This document shows, one piece after another, positions 28,397 to 37,538 of a DNA stretch of 64,000 bases. The notes beneath the pieces were generated by a model. That model saw nothing but the letters and a program-made list of their open reading frames with translations, was not told where the DNA came from and ran no database searches. The stretch spans positions 124,001 to 188,000 of the forward strand of contig NZ_JASKLS010000011.1 in the NCBI RefSeq assembly GCF_030124375.1. Direction: 5' to 3'. Positions within the stretch are counted from its first letter, which is position 1. Each line of letters opens with the position of its first letter. The translations under genes were made by a program, and so were the position numbers. This DNA comes from Sinorhizobium sp. 6-70. GTDB taxonomy: Bacteria; Pseudomonadota; Alphaproteobacteria; Rhizobiales; Rhizobiaceae.

Positions 28397-28963
28397 ATGT
28401 TCATCCAGACGGAAGCCACGCCAAATCCGGCCACGCTCAAGTTCCTGCCGGGCAAGGTGGTGATGGAGAACGGTACGGCCGAATTCCGGAGCGAAGAAGA
28501 AGCCCGTGCAGGATCGCCGTTGGCGGCCCGGCTCTTCTCGATCCCGGGTGTAACCGGCGTCTATTTCGGTTACGACTTCGTCACGGTCAGCAAGGAAGGG
28601 CAGGAGTGGCAACACCTGAAACCCGCCATCCTGGGCTCGATCATGGAGCATTTCATGTCCGGCCAGCCGGTTATGTCGGGTGCCGGGCGCGCCGAGGAGA
28701 CGGACCAGGAAGGCGAGTTCTTCGACGAGGGCGACGAAGCCATCGTCGCCACGATCAAGGAATTGCTTGAAACCCGTGTTCGTCCGGCCGTTGCCCAGGA
28801 CGGCGGCGACATCACCTTCCGTGGCTTCAAGGATGGCACCGTATTCCTGAACATGAAAGGCGCATGCTCGGGCTGCCCGTCCTCGACCGCAACGTTGAGG
28901 CACGGTGTCCAGAACCTGCTGCGCCACTTCGTTCCGGAAGTCGAAGCAGTCGAATCCGTCTGA
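28397..28963 (+). CDS. NifU-family (Nfu) Fe-S cluster scaffold protein
   Basis: The product is a carrier or scaffold that receives Fe-S clusters and delivers them to apoproteins. The 188 residues have an Nfu N-terminal domain (MFIQTEATPNPATLKFLPGK) and a C-terminal NifU domain with the cluster-binding CxxC, C157 and C160 in KGACSGCPSS. ATG 28397 follows GGAGAGAGAG. A promoter and an Irr-like box precede it. It is not part of a nif cluster here, so it serves general Fe-S biogenesis. Confidence 0.93.
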   Translation: MFIQTEATPNPATLKFLPGKVVMENGTAEFRSEEEARAGSPLAARLFSIPGVTGVYFGYDFVTVSKEGQEWQHLKPAILGSIMEHFMSGQPVMSGAGRAEETDQEGEFFDEGDEAIVATIKELLETRVRPAVAQDGGDITFRGFKDGTVFLNMKGACSGCPSSTATLRHGVQNLLRHFVPEVEAVESV

Positions 28964-29009
28964 TCCGGGCGTCCCGTCCCGCCGCGGCCGCCGCGCGGGA
29001 GCGGGTGCC

Positions 29010-29085
29010 ACTGCATGTCTTAAACATGCAGCAATTCCAGTGCTACAGCGTCCTTTGCCCGTCTGAAGGACGCGCGGCGCTGTAG
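29010..29085 (+). repeat. RIME-type element, copy 4, shortened
   Basis: The first palindrome is collapsed to ACTGCATGTcttaaACATGCAG, followed by the linker CAATTCCAGTG and a complete second palindrome from CTACAGCGTCC to GCGCTGTAG. It lies between nfu and tsaB, with nothing else recognisable in that 176-bp gap. Confidence 0.75.
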
Positions 29086-29139
29086 GGCACTTCGCGCCGG
29101 ATCTGCGCGAAGCAATGGAGGGAGGCCATTGCGGCTGAC

Positions 29140-29799
29140 ATGTTAGTGCTTGCCATCGATACATCGGGCAGCGGTTGCTCCGCTGCGGTTTATGACAGCG
29201 CCTCCGCCGAGGTTCTGGCCCGCGCAGGTGCGAACATTGGGCGCGGCCACGCCGAGCGCTTGATGGAGTTCGTCGACGAGGCGCTTATCGCGGCCGACTG
29301 GAAACTTGCAGATATCGACCGTATCGCAGTCACGATCGGCCCCGGATCCTTCACCGGAATTCGCGTCGGCGTCGCGGCCGCGCGTGGCCTCGCGCTCGCC
29401 CTTGGCAAACCGGCTGTCGGGATCACCACGCTTGAGGTCGCCGCCGAAAGCGCCAGGCTGGCGACGTCCGGCGAGGCGGTTCTCGTCATCATCGACGCGA
29501 AGCGGGACGAAGTCTATGCCCAGGTTTTCGCCGCCTCCGGTGAAGCAAGGGGCGAGCCCGAAATTCTATCGGTCACGGCGGCGCGCGAGCGGTTTTCCAG
29601 CTTCGAGGGCATCGTTTGCGGGTCTGGCGCTTCGCTCGCTGGCCATGCGCAGCCAGGTGGAATGCCGGACGATATCGACATTGCCGTCGTCGGCCGACTG
29701 GGTGCCGGCGCCGATCCAGCTTCAGCCAAGCCGAAGCCGCTATACTTGCGTGGACCGGATGCGAAGCCTCAGGCCGGTTTCGCCGTAACCCGAGCCTAG
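29140..29799 (+). CDS. tsaB: tRNA t6A37 modification protein TsaB
   Basis: TsaB partners TsaD and TsaE in forming N6-threonylcarbamoyladenosine at tRNA position 37. The 219-residue ASKHA-fold protein starts LVLAIDTSGSGCSAAVYD and contains TIGPGSFTGIRVGVAAARGL, typical of TsaB. A GGAGGGAGG stretch lies about 14 bases before ATG 29140. rimI starts six bases after its stop, the common tsaB-rimI pairing. Confidence 0.94.
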   Translation: MLVLAIDTSGSGCSAAVYDSASAEVLARAGANIGRGHAERLMEFVDEALIAADWKLADIDRIAVTIGPGSFTGIRVGVAAARGLALALGKPAVGITTLEVAAESARLATSGEAVLVIIDAKRDEVYAQVFAASGEARGEPEILSVTAARERFSSFEGIVCGSGASLAGHAQPGGMPDDIDIAVVGRLGAGADPASAKPKPLYLRGPDAKPQAGFAVTRA

Positions 29800-29805
29800 A
29801 CCACG

Positions 29806-30303
29806 ATGAGTTTGACCGATTATTTCACCCGTCGGACGGAGTTCGATATTTTCCCGCTCGAGGAGGGCGACCTCGTTGCCGCCGCGGCGCTGCATAGCCA
29901 GCGCTTCGCATCACCCTGGAGCGACGGTGAAATTCACGCATTGCTGTCGCAGGAGACCGTCTTCGGCTTCGTGGCGCGCCAGACGAACGGCGCCTTCCGT
30001 CCTGCGTTCGGCGGTTTTGTGCTATCGCGCGCCGTGGCCGGTGAAGCCGAAATCCTGACCATCGGCGTCGACCCGCGTTTCGCCCGGTCCGGCCTCGGTT
30101 GGCGCCTGATGCAGGCAGCCATGCGTGAGGCGGTCGTCAAAGGTTCCGAGGCGCTCTTCCTCGAAGTCGACGAAACGAACCAGGCCGCACTCGGCCTCTA
30201 TCAGAAACTCGGCTTCCTCAAGGTTGGCGAACGCCGAGCCTATTACCAGGGTTCGACCGGAGCGCGCACGGCGGCGCTTGTCATGCGACTCGATCTTCGC
30301 TAG
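29806..30303 (+). CDS. rimI: Ribosomal protein alanine N-acetyltransferase RimI
   Basis: This 165-residue GNAT enzyme acetylates the N-terminus of ribosomal protein S18 and sometimes other proteins. The acetyl-CoA motif is VDPRFARSGLGWRLMQAAMR (a variant R-x-x-G-x-G/A), followed by LFLEVDETNQAALGLYQKLG and FLKVGERRAYYQ. It is tightly linked to tsaB. In some other rhizobia, as I recall, a fur-type gene follows; here olsA comes next. Confidence 0.92.
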   Translation: MSLTDYFTRRTEFDIFPLEEGDLVAAAALHSQRFASPWSDGEIHALLSQETVFGFVARQTNGAFRPAFGGFVLSRAVAGEAEILTIGVDPRFARSGLGWRLMQAAMREAVVKGSEALFLEVDETNQAALGLYQKLGFLKVGERRAYYQGSTGARTAALVMRLDLR

Positions 30304-30440
30304 TCCGATTCATCACATGGTCCGGCTTTGCGGGACCTCCCGTTCGGATGCGCATGGCTGCGCTTCGAAAGTGGCGGGGGCGCTGCCCTGCGGGGGCCGA
30401 ACGGTGAAGGAAAGATGAGCGGCTTGGAAAGCCTTCGCGG

Positions 30441-31265
30441 ATGATCAATTGGGTCCGGGTTGCCCTGTGCGGCGCGCTGCTGGTGCTGGTCTCGCTGGTG
30501 CTGATGCCGGTGCAGATCTTTTGCCTGTGGCTGGATTTGAAGCCCCGGCGGTGGCTGCCGCGGTTCTGGCACCGCGTGGCTTGCCTGTTGCTCGGCCTTC
30601 ACGTTCGCGTTCATGGCGAGCCGGAACGCCGGCGTCCGTTGCTGCTCAGCGCCAATCACGTGTCCTGGAAGGATATTCTGGTGCTGTCCTCCGTGACCGA
30701 CGTGGTCTTCGTCGCGAAATCCGAGGTGAAGACCTGGCCTGTCTTCGGGCTCCTCGCCCGCCTGCAGGCCTCCGTTTTCATCGAGCGCGACCAGAAGCGC
30801 ACGACCGGCCATCAGGTGAGCGAGATCGGCCGAAGGCTCGCCGATGGAGAGATCGTCGTGCTCTTCCCGGAAGGCACCACCTCCGACGGCAACCGGTTGC
30901 TGGACATCAAGACTTCGCTGTTCGGCGCTGCTGCCTCTGCCGTTCCGCACTCGCCGACCGGGGTGGTCCATGTCCAGCCGCTCGCCATTTCCTACACCGG
31001 CATCCACGGCATGCCCATGGGGCGCTACAACAGGCCGATCGCCGCTTGGCCGGGCGACATCGGACTCCTGCCGCACCTTCTTGGCGTGCTGCGGGAAGGT
31101 GCGCTCGACGTGGATGTCGATTTCGGCGAGGCGGTGGACTATGACCGCCATGCCAATCGGAAAGACGTAAGCCGCACGATAGAGCAGCGCATTCGCAGCA
31201 TGCTGTCCGATCGTCTGAGGGGGCGACCGCGGCTGGATCGGGACGTCGCGCGAGCCGAACGATAG
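30441..31265 (+). CDS. olsA: OlsA, lyso-ornithine lipid O-acyltransferase (PlsC family)
   Basis: OlsA adds the second acyl chain to lyso-ornithine lipid, completing ornithine lipid. The 274-residue protein has an N-terminal membrane segment (CGALLVLVSLVLMPVQIFCL) and PlsC-type motifs: NHVSW, with D four residues on (catalytic NHxxxxD), and FPEGTTSDG. PlsC-family members are hard to tell apart. I assign OlsA from its position just before miaB in Sinorhizobium and from olsB in the same region; a 1-acylglycerol-phosphate acyltransferase role cannot be excluded. Confidence 0.83.
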   Translation: MINWVRVALCGALLVLVSLVLMPVQIFCLWLDLKPRRWLPRFWHRVACLLLGLHVRVHGEPERRRPLLLSANHVSWKDILVLSSVTDVVFVAKSEVKTWPVFGLLARLQASVFIERDQKRTTGHQVSEIGRRLADGEIVVLFPEGTTSDGNRLLDIKTSLFGAAASAVPHSPTGVVHVQPLAISYTGIHGMPMGRYNRPIAAWPGDIGLLPHLLGVLREGALDVDVDFGEAVDYDRHANRKDVSRTIEQRIRSMLSDRLRGRPRLDRDVARAER

Positions 31266-31320
31266 GGAGCCGTGCCAAAAATGCTTCAACTTTGAGCCGC
31301 CATGCACTAAAGAACCCCGC

Positions 31321-32721
31321 ATGACCCAGGAAACAGCTCTTCTGTCGAAAACGCCGGTGCCGGGCGAGGAACACGCATCCTCGCGCAAGGTCTTCGTCAA
31401 GACCTATGGCTGCCAGATGAACGTCTACGATTCCGACCGCATGTCGGATGCGCTCTCGCGCGACGGCTACGTTTCGACCGACGTCCTGGAGGAAGCCGAT
31501 TTCGTTCTGCTCAACACCTGCCACATCCGCGAGAAGGCGGCTGAAAAGGTTTATTCCGAGCTTGGCCGGCTGCGCGAGCTGAAAAAGGAGAGGGCACGCG
31601 CCGGCCGCGAAATGGTCATCGGCGTCGCCGGCTGTGTCGCGCAGGCTGAAGGCGACGAAATCCTTCGCCGCGCGCCGGCAGTCGACCTCGTCATCGGCCC
31701 GCAGACCTATCACCGCCTTCCCGAGGCGCTGAAGCGCGCGCGGGGTGGCGAGCGTGTTGTCGAAACGGATTATGCGATCGAGGACAAGTTTGAGCACCTG
31801 CCCGCGCCGGACAGGGCGAAGACGCGCGCCCGCGGCGTGACCGCCTTTCTGACGGTGCAGGAGGGATGCGACAAGTTCTGCACTTTCTGCGTCGTGCCCT
31901 ATACGCGCGGCTCTGAAGTGTCGCGACCGGTGGCTCAGATCGTCGCCGAGGCCGAAAAGCTGGTCGAAGGCGGGGTGCGCGAAATCACCCTGCTCGGGCA
32001 GAACGTCAATGCCTGGCATGGCACCGGCCCGGATGGCCGCGACTGGGGCTTGGGCGATCTTCTCGTCCGGCTTGCCGAAATCGAGGGCCTCAAGCGTCTG
32101 CGTTATACGACCAGCCATCCGCGCGACATGGATGACAGCCTGATCGAGGCGCATCGGTCGATGGCGAAGCTGATGCCTTATCTGCATCTGCCGGTCCAGT
32201 CGGGATCCGACCGCATCCTGAAGGCGATGAACCGGCGTCATACGGCGGCCGAGTACCTCGCGCTGATCGATCGTATCCGCGCGGCTCAGCCCGACCTTGC
32301 CCTATCCGGCGATTTCATCGTAGGCTTTCCGGGTGAAACCGACGAGGATTTCGAAGATACCATGCGTCTCGTCGAGGCGGTGGGTTATGCACAGGCATTT
32401 TCCTTCAAGTATTCGACCCGTCCCGGCACGCCGGGGGCCGAACTCAAGGATCAGGTTCCCGAGGACGTGAAAGCCAAGCGTTTGGAAAGATTGCAGACTT
32501 TGCTCATCAAGCAGCAGCGGGACTTCGCAGAGGCCTGCATCGGACGCGAGATCGATCTGCTTCTGGAGAAACCCGGCCGCATGCCCGGCCAGCTCGTAGG
32601 TCGTTCACCGTGGCTGCAGCCGGTGAATGTTGATGCAAAAACATCGCAAATCGGTGACATTATCAAAGTACGAATCATCAAAGCGGGCTCCAACAGCCTC
32701 TTTGCCGAGATGATCGGATAG
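31321..32721 (+). CDS. miaB: tRNA-2-methylthio-N6-isopentenyladenosine synthase MiaB
   Basis: This radical-SAM methylthiotransferase adds ms2 to i6A37 of tRNA and uses two 4Fe-4S clusters. In the 466 residues, the N-terminal cluster cysteines lie in KTYGCQMNVYDS, LLNTCHIREKA and GVAGCVAQAEG. The radical-SAM cluster is CDKFCTFC (C183, C187, C190). A C-terminal TRAM domain follows (RSPWLQPVNVDAK). An Nfu-type Fe-S carrier is encoded 3 kb upstream; dependence on it is inference. Confidence 0.97.
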   Translation: MTQETALLSKTPVPGEEHASSRKVFVKTYGCQMNVYDSDRMSDALSRDGYVSTDVLEEADFVLLNTCHIREKAAEKVYSELGRLRELKKERARAGREMVIGVAGCVAQAEGDEILRRAPAVDLVIGPQTYHRLPEALKRARGGERVVETDYAIEDKFEHLPAPDRAKTRARGVTAFLTVQEGCDKFCTFCVVPYTRGSEVSRPVAQIVAEAEKLVEGGVREITLLGQNVNAWHGTGPDGRDWGLGDLLVRLAEIEGLKRLRYTTSHPRDMDDSLIEAHRSMAKLMPYLHLPVQSGSDRILKAMNRRHTAAEYLALIDRIRAAQPDLALSGDFIVGFPGETDEDFEDTMRLVEAVGYAQAFSFKYSTRPGTPGAELKDQVPEDVKAKRLERLQTLLIKQQRDFAEACIGREIDLLLEKPGRMPGQLVGRSPWLQPVNVDAKTSQIGDIIKVRIIKAGSNSLFAEMIG

Positions 32722-32753
32722 CGCTGTAAACCGAGAGCGAGGAGCCTAACCGC

Positions 32754-33809
32754 TTGGACGGACACGAATTGATTTCTTCATCACCGCGCCAGTCAAAAAC
32801 ATCTGCGACAGACGTCAATCACTTCGTGCTCACTTTCGAGAACAACCGCTTTGCCAGCGAACTCTTCGGCCAATTCGACCAGAATCTGAAGTTGCTCGAA
32901 GAGCGACTGCGCATCGACGCGCGACCGCGCGGAAATTCCGTGGCCATCTCGGGCGATGTGGTGGCGACAAACCAGGCGCGGCGTGCCCTCGACTATCTCT
33001 ACGGAAGATTGCAGAGTGGCGGATCGATCGATACGTCCGATGTCGAGGGAGCGATCCGTATGGCGGTCGCTGCCGACGAGCAGTTGCAGTTGCCGACCAT
33101 GGAACGCAAAGCCAAGTTGACGATGGCGCAGATTTCGACGCGCAAGAAGACCATCGCTGCGCGGACGCCGATGCAGGATGCCTATATCCGCGCGATGGAG
33201 CGGGCGGAACTCGTCTTCGGCATCGGCCCGGCCGGTACCGGCAAGACCTATCTTGCCGTCGCTCATGCCGCTCAGCTTCTCGAGCGCGGCGCGGTCGATC
33301 GCATCGTCTTGTCGCGGCCGGCGGTCGAGGCCGGTGAGCGCCTGGGCTTCCTGCCTGGCGACATGAAGGAAAAGGTCGATCCCTATCTGAGGCCGCTCTA
33401 CGACGCGCTCTACGACATGATGCCCGGCGACAAGGTCGAGCGGGCGATCACAGCAGGCGTGATCGAGATCGCGCCGCTCGCTTTCATGCGTGGGCGCACG
33501 CTCGCCAATGCCGCCGTAATCCTCGACGAGGCGCAGAACACGACATCGATGCAGATGAAGATGTTCCTGACCCGTCTGGGCGAAAACGGCCGGATGATCG
33601 TCACCGGCGATCCGAGCCAGATCGACCTGCCGCGCGGCGTCAAGTCGGGCCTCGTGGAGGCGCTGCAGATCCTCCATGGCGTGGAGGGCGTTTCGGTAAT
33701 CCGCTTCAAGGATGTCGATGTCGTCCGCCATCCGATGGTGGCGAGGATCGTCAGGGCCTATGAAGCCCACACCGCGGTTCACGACGAGAGCGAGCAGAGC
33801 GATCGCTGA
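32754..33809 (+). CDS. phoH: PhoH-family ATPase
   Basis: This 351-residue P-loop protein of the PhoH/YbeZ type is thought to act with YbeY in ribosome or RNA maturation. Walker A is GPAGTGKT (about 158-165) and the Walker B region is AAVILDEAQN. An N-terminal KH-like region precedes the ATPase core. The start is TTG 32754, after GAGGAG; there is no in-frame ATG before conserved sequence, so a TTG start is likely. It is followed 19 bp later by ybeY, the conserved pair. Confidence 0.94.
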   Translation: MDGHELISSSPRQSKTSATDVNHFVLTFENNRFASELFGQFDQNLKLLEERLRIDARPRGNSVAISGDVVATNQARRALDYLYGRLQSGGSIDTSDVEGAIRMAVAADEQLQLPTMERKAKLTMAQISTRKKTIAARTPMQDAYIRAMERAELVFGIGPAGTGKTYLAVAHAAQLLERGAVDRIVLSRPAVEAGERLGFLPGDMKEKVDPYLRPLYDALYDMMPGDKVERAITAGVIEIAPLAFMRGRTLANAAVILDEAQNTTSMQMKMFLTRLGENGRMIVTGDPSQIDLPRGVKSGLVEALQILHGVEGVSVIRFKDVDVVRHPMVARIVRAYEAHTAVHDESEQSDR

Positions 33810-33828
33810 CCGGCGGTTCGTTGCGACC

Positions 33829-34335
33829 ATGACGGCTTTGGATATTCAGATCAGCGTCGAAGAAGGCGATTGGCCATCGGAAGATGAGCTGCAATCCTTC
33901 TCGGCACGCATTCTCGAGGCGGCGGCCGACTTCCTCGTGCGCGAGGAAAAGCAGCCCTTTCCGCCGGACGTGCCGGAAGTCTCTCTGGTCTTCACCGATG
34001 ATGCGTCGATGCGGGCGATCAACGCGGAATGGCGAAACCAGGACAAGCCGACCAATGTGCTGTCTTTTCCGGCCTTTCCTGTGATGCCGGGCAAGATGCC
34101 GGGGCCGATGCTCGGCGATATCATCGTTGCTTATGAAACGCTGAAGCGCGAGGCGGCCGAGATGGAGAAGCCTTTTGAAGCGCATCTGACGCATCTTCTC
34201 GTGCATGGATTCCTCCATCTTTTCGGGTATGATCACCTGGAAGACGACGAGGCGGAAAGAATGGAAGGTCTGGAGACTCGCATTTTGGCGCGTCTTGGCC
34301 TATCTGATCCCTACGGGGACCGGTCCCCGGATTAA
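33829..34335 (+). CDS. ybeY: Endoribonuclease YbeY
   Basis: YbeY is a metal-dependent endoribonuclease for 16S rRNA 3'-end maturation and ribosome quality control, studied in Sinorhizobium (SMc01113). The 168 residues contain the zinc motif HGFLHLFGYDH (H-x3-H-x5-H, about 126-136). ATG 33829 is chosen over the open frame from 33712, which would overlap phoH. The gene order phoH-ybeY-CorC-lnt is classic. Confidence 0.96.
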   Translation: MTALDIQISVEEGDWPSEDELQSFSARILEAAADFLVREEKQPFPPDVPEVSLVFTDDASMRAINAEWRNQDKPTNVLSFPAFPVMPGKMPGPMLGDIIVAYETLKREAAEMEKPFEAHLTHLLVHGFLHLFGYDHLEDDEAERMEGLETRILARLGLSDPYGDRSPD

Positions 34336-34347
34336 CAGTTTGGAACG

Positions 34348-35511
34348 ATGAGCGACACCAACACACAGCCGGCTGCCGTTGCGGCCGAGGAAGCAGAAGC
34401 TTCCGGAGAGGCCGAGGCGGGCAGTAGTAGCACCGCCACTCCCCGACAGGAGGGCAGCAAATCCACAACCTCGTTCTGGAGCCGTGCGGCGCGCCTGCTG
34501 CGCGGGGCAAGCCCGTCCAGCCTGCGTGAAGATCTCGCCGACGCTCTCATGACGGATGCGGACAGCAACGCCGCGTTCTCGCCCGAAGAGCGGGCAATGC
34601 TCAACAACATCCTGCGTTTTCGCGAGGTTCGGGTCGAGGACGTGATGGTGCCGCGCGCCGATATCGAGGCCGTGGACCAGAGCATCACGATCGGTGAGCT
34701 CATGGTCATTTTCGAGGAGTCGGGACGCTCGCGCATGCCGGTCTACAACGAGGGCCTGGATGACCCCCGCGGCATGATCCATATCCGCGACCTGCTCGCC
34801 TATGTCACAAAGCAGGCCCGCAACCGGCGCCGCAACGGCAAGGCACAGCCGACGCCCCTCACCGGGGCGGAAAAGACACCACGACAGCAGAGGGTGGGCT
34901 TCGACTTCTCGCGCGTCGATCTCGGCAAGACGGTCGAAGAGGCTGGGATCGTCCGCCAGGTCCTGTTCGTGCCGCCGTCGATGCTGGCCTCGGATCTCAT
35001 GCAGCGCATGCAGGCCGCGCGCATCCAGATGGCGCTCGTCATCGATGAATATGGCGGCACCGACGGTCTCGTATCTCTCGAGGATATCGTCGAGATGGTC
35101 GTTGGCGACATCGAGGACGAGCACGACGACGAGGAGGTGATGTTCGCCCGCTCGTCGGACGACGTTTTCGTCGCCGATGCCCGCGTTGAACTCGAGGAGA
35201 TCGCCGAAGCGATCGGTCCGGATTTCGATGTGCGCGAGCAGCTTGAGGATGTCGACACGCTCGGCGGACTGGTTTTCGCCTCGCTCGGACGCATTCCCGT
35301 TCGCGGCGAGGTGGTTCAGGCCATCCCCGGTTTTGAGTTTCAGATCCTTGATGCCGACCCGCGGCGCGTCAAACGGGTGCGCATCATGCGCAAGCGCCCG
35401 CTGGCCCGTCGTCGGGTGGTGAAGACGGAGCGCGAGACGTCGTCTGAAACGCCGCCCGCCGGTCGCGACACCGAGGCCGGTGCCGGATCACAGCCGGCGT
35501 CGGAACAATAG
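34348..35511 (+). CDS. CBS-domain protein of the CorC/hemolysin-like family
   Basis: This 387-residue cytosolic protein has paired CBS domains (about 95-260; FREVRVEDVMVPRADIEAVD and VIDEYGGTDGLVSLEDIVEM) and a C-terminal CorC/HlyC domain (about 265-355). Both ends are low-complexity and charged. E. coli CorC (YbeX) sits in the same neighbourhood beside ybeY and lnt, and has been linked to magnesium/cobalt efflux and ribosome function; the exact role is unsettled. ATG 34348 follows ybeY by 12 bp. Confidence 0.92.
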   Translation: MSDTNTQPAAVAAEEAEASGEAEAGSSSTATPRQEGSKSTTSFWSRAARLLRGASPSSLREDLADALMTDADSNAAFSPEERAMLNNILRFREVRVEDVMVPRADIEAVDQSITIGELMVIFEESGRSRMPVYNEGLDDPRGMIHIRDLLAYVTKQARNRRRNGKAQPTPLTGAEKTPRQQRVGFDFSRVDLGKTVEEAGIVRQVLFVPPSMLASDLMQRMQAARIQMALVIDEYGGTDGLVSLEDIVEMVVGDIEDEHDDEEVMFARSSDDVFVADARVELEEIAEAIGPDFDVREQLEDVDTLGGLVFASLGRIPVRGEVVQAIPGFEFQILDADPRRVKRVRIMRKRPLARRRVVKTERETSSETPPAGRDTEAGAGSQPASEQ

Positions 35512-35550
35512 CCGGTCCATCGGCGCCGCCGCCTTCCCGATTTCAAAGAG

Positions 35551-35646
35551 TTAGACCGTTTCACGGTTTAGGCGAAACCGTGAAACGATAAAGACGTGCA
35601 GCAATTCAAAGCGCCATGGCGTCCTGTAAGACGCGCGGCGCTGCAG
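35551..35646 (+). repeat. RIME-type element, copy 5, with exchanged first palindrome
   Basis: The first palindrome is not the usual one: it is a perfect 13-bp stem, CGTTTCACGGTTT (35557-35569) / AAACCGTGAAACG (35575-35587). It then joins the standard RIME linker GTGCAGCAATTCAAAGCG and a second palindrome ending GGCGCTGCAG. It lies between the CorC-like gene and lnt; the rest of that gap holds only the lnt leader. Confidence 0.75.
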
Positions 35647-35796
35647 GGATCTCTTCCGATTTCCGGCGCAGCGCGATGCTGTGCAACGTATGGGATCGGG
35701 ACAAGCAGCCGCTTTTTTGGAAGACTGCCGCTGAATGATTCGGTCGTTTTTCCTGCGCGGCGTCGACATGTGATTCCGCGTCTATTTGGAGGCTGT

Positions 35797-37392
35797 ATGG
35801 CAGGGCTGGCAGGCAGGATTATGCTTCTCTCCGGGGTGTCGCGGGTATTTATCGCCTTCCTCGCAGGGCTCTTGACGGTTCTCGCCCAACCGCCGTTCGG
35901 TATCTTTGCGGCAGTCTTCGTCTCGTTTCCCGTCCTTGTCTGGCTGATCGATGGCGCACCGGGGGATCCTGAAAAAGGCCGGCTCGCAAGGCTTTGGCCG
36001 GCCTTGTCGGTCGGCTGGAGCTTCGGTTTCGGCTATTTCCTTGGCGGCCTCTGGTGGCTTGGCAACGCCTTGCTGATCGAGGCGGATCTTTTTGCCTGGG
36101 CGCTGCCGCTCGCCGTTGTCGGCCTGCCCGCCTTTCTCGCGCTCTTTTACGGTCTCGCGGTCGCGCTGGCGCGCTGTCTCTGGTCCGATGGCCTGGGCAG
36201 GATCGCCGCCCTTGCATTCGGCTTCGGCATTGCGGAATGGCTCCGCGGGTTTCTGTTCACGGGCTTTCCCTGGAATGCCATCGGCTATGCCTTGATGCCG
36301 ATGCCCCTGATGATGCAGTCGGCGAGCGTCGTGAACCTTGCGACGATCAACATGCTCGCGGTCTTCGTGTTTGCGGCACCCGCGCTCATCGCCACCGGGA
36401 AGGGCGCGCGTACGGGCCTCGCGATCGCCGTCGTGCTCTTTGCCGCGCATCTCGGCTTCGGCTTCTATCGCCTTGCTCAGCCGGCGCCCCAACCGCTGGC
36501 GCCCCCGTTGACGGTGCGTCTGGTTCAGCCGGTGGTCGACCAGGCGAAAAAGCTCGATGACCGCGAACGCTCATCGGTCTTCGAGGAGCATCTCGCTCTG
36601 ACGACCGCGCCGGTGGAGGACGGCGGCAAACGGCCGGACATCATTGTTTGGCCGGAAACGTCGATCCCGTTCATACTCACCGACAACCCGGACGCGCTGG
36701 CCCGCATCGCAGAGGTCTTGGACGACGGGCAGGTCCTCATTGCCGGCGCCGTGCGCGTCGAGGATGCGGGGGCCGGCCTGCCGCGGCGCTATTACAACTC
36801 GATCTATGTTATCGACGATCGCGGCCAGATCGTCGGGGCCGCAGACAAGGTTCACCTTGTCCCCTTTGGCGAATATCTGCCGTTCGAGGATGTTCTTGCC
36901 TCCTGGGGGCTGAGCGCTGTCGCCGCCTCGATGCCTGGCGGCTTTTCGCCTGCCCAAAGCCGCGCGCTTCTCACTCTGCCGGGCGGCAGGACGGCTTACC
37001 CGCTTATCTGCTACGAAGCGATCTTCCCCGACGAGATCGATGGCAACGCCCCTCTTGCCGATTTCCTGCTGAACATCACCAACGACGCCTGGTTCGGCGA
37101 TACGCCCGGTCCGCGCCAGCATTTTCATCAGGCGCAGTTGCGCGCCGTCGAGACCGGACGGCCGATGATCCGGTCAGCCAATAACGGTATATCAGCAATT
37201 GTTGATGCACGTGGTGTTTTAGTGGTAGGATTGGGATACAATTACAAGGGGGTTACAGACACAATTCTGCCGGGAAAAATGCTTAGCGTAACTGATACCG
37301 CCACGCGCGGCCGAATCTTCTGGTCCATGGCCGGAATACTCTTTTTAGTTGCAGCATTTTCGCGCGCCGGTTTTAATATTAGGAAGAATTGA
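35797..37392 (+). CDS. lnt: Apolipoprotein N-acyltransferase Lnt (ActA/CutE)
   Basis: Lnt adds the third acyl chain to lipoproteins in the inner membrane. The 531-residue protein has about seven membrane segments and the nitrilase-fold domain. The catalytic triad is clear: E287 (WPETSIPF), K351 (ADKVHLVPFGE) and C405 (YPLICYEAIFPD). ATG 35797 is chosen because GGAGG lies six bases before it; the longer frame from 35596 would translate a repeat. In Sinorhizobium WSM419 the homologue, actA, is an acid-tolerance gene next to phrR, as here. Confidence 0.96.
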   Translation: MAGLAGRIMLLSGVSRVFIAFLAGLLTVLAQPPFGIFAAVFVSFPVLVWLIDGAPGDPEKGRLARLWPALSVGWSFGFGYFLGGLWWLGNALLIEADLFAWALPLAVVGLPAFLALFYGLAVALARCLWSDGLGRIAALAFGFGIAEWLRGFLFTGFPWNAIGYALMPMPLMMQSASVVNLATINMLAVFVFAAPALIATGKGARTGLAIAVVLFAAHLGFGFYRLAQPAPQPLAPPLTVRLVQPVVDQAKKLDDRERSSVFEEHLALTTAPVEDGGKRPDIIVWPETSIPFILTDNPDALARIAEVLDDGQVLIAGAVRVEDAGAGLPRRYYNSIYVIDDRGQIVGAADKVHLVPFGEYLPFEDVLASWGLSAVAASMPGGFSPAQSRALLTLPGGRTAYPLICYEAIFPDEIDGNAPLADFLLNITNDAWFGDTPGPRQHFHQAQLRAVETGRPMIRSANNGISAIVDARGVLVVGLGYNYKGVTDTILPGKMLSVTDTATRGRIFWSMAGILFLVAAFSRAGFNIRKN

Positions 37393-37417
37393 CCTAAAAC
37401 CCCTAAAATTGCATAGT
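37389..37417 (+). promoter_or_regulatory. Possible promoter of phrR
   Basis: TTGACC (37389-37394), a 17-base spacer and CATAGT (37412-37417) lie at the lnt stop codon. The start would fall near 37424, giving phrR a leader of about 115 bases that contains the inverted repeat CAACCTT...AAGGTTG and a CACC/GGTG hairpin. Confidence 0.4.
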
Positions 37418-37538
37418 GGCCGAATCCATCAACCTTCACCTGAGGGTGGAGCTCTTGTTTGTCGGTAAGGTTGCGACATAACGCTCCACTTGATGTCAGG
37501 TTGTGGGTAACCGAAACAGCGTGTTTAGGAACGCGGAC

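Noticed and set aside
30304..30440. Possible remnant of a fur-type gene between rimI and olsA
   Set aside because: In some rhizobia, as I recall, such a gene lies here, but the 137-bp gap shows no coding remnant.
35596..35796. N-terminal extension of Lnt by 67 residues
   Set aside because: It begins inside a repeat, while GGAGG at correct spacing supports ATG 35797.
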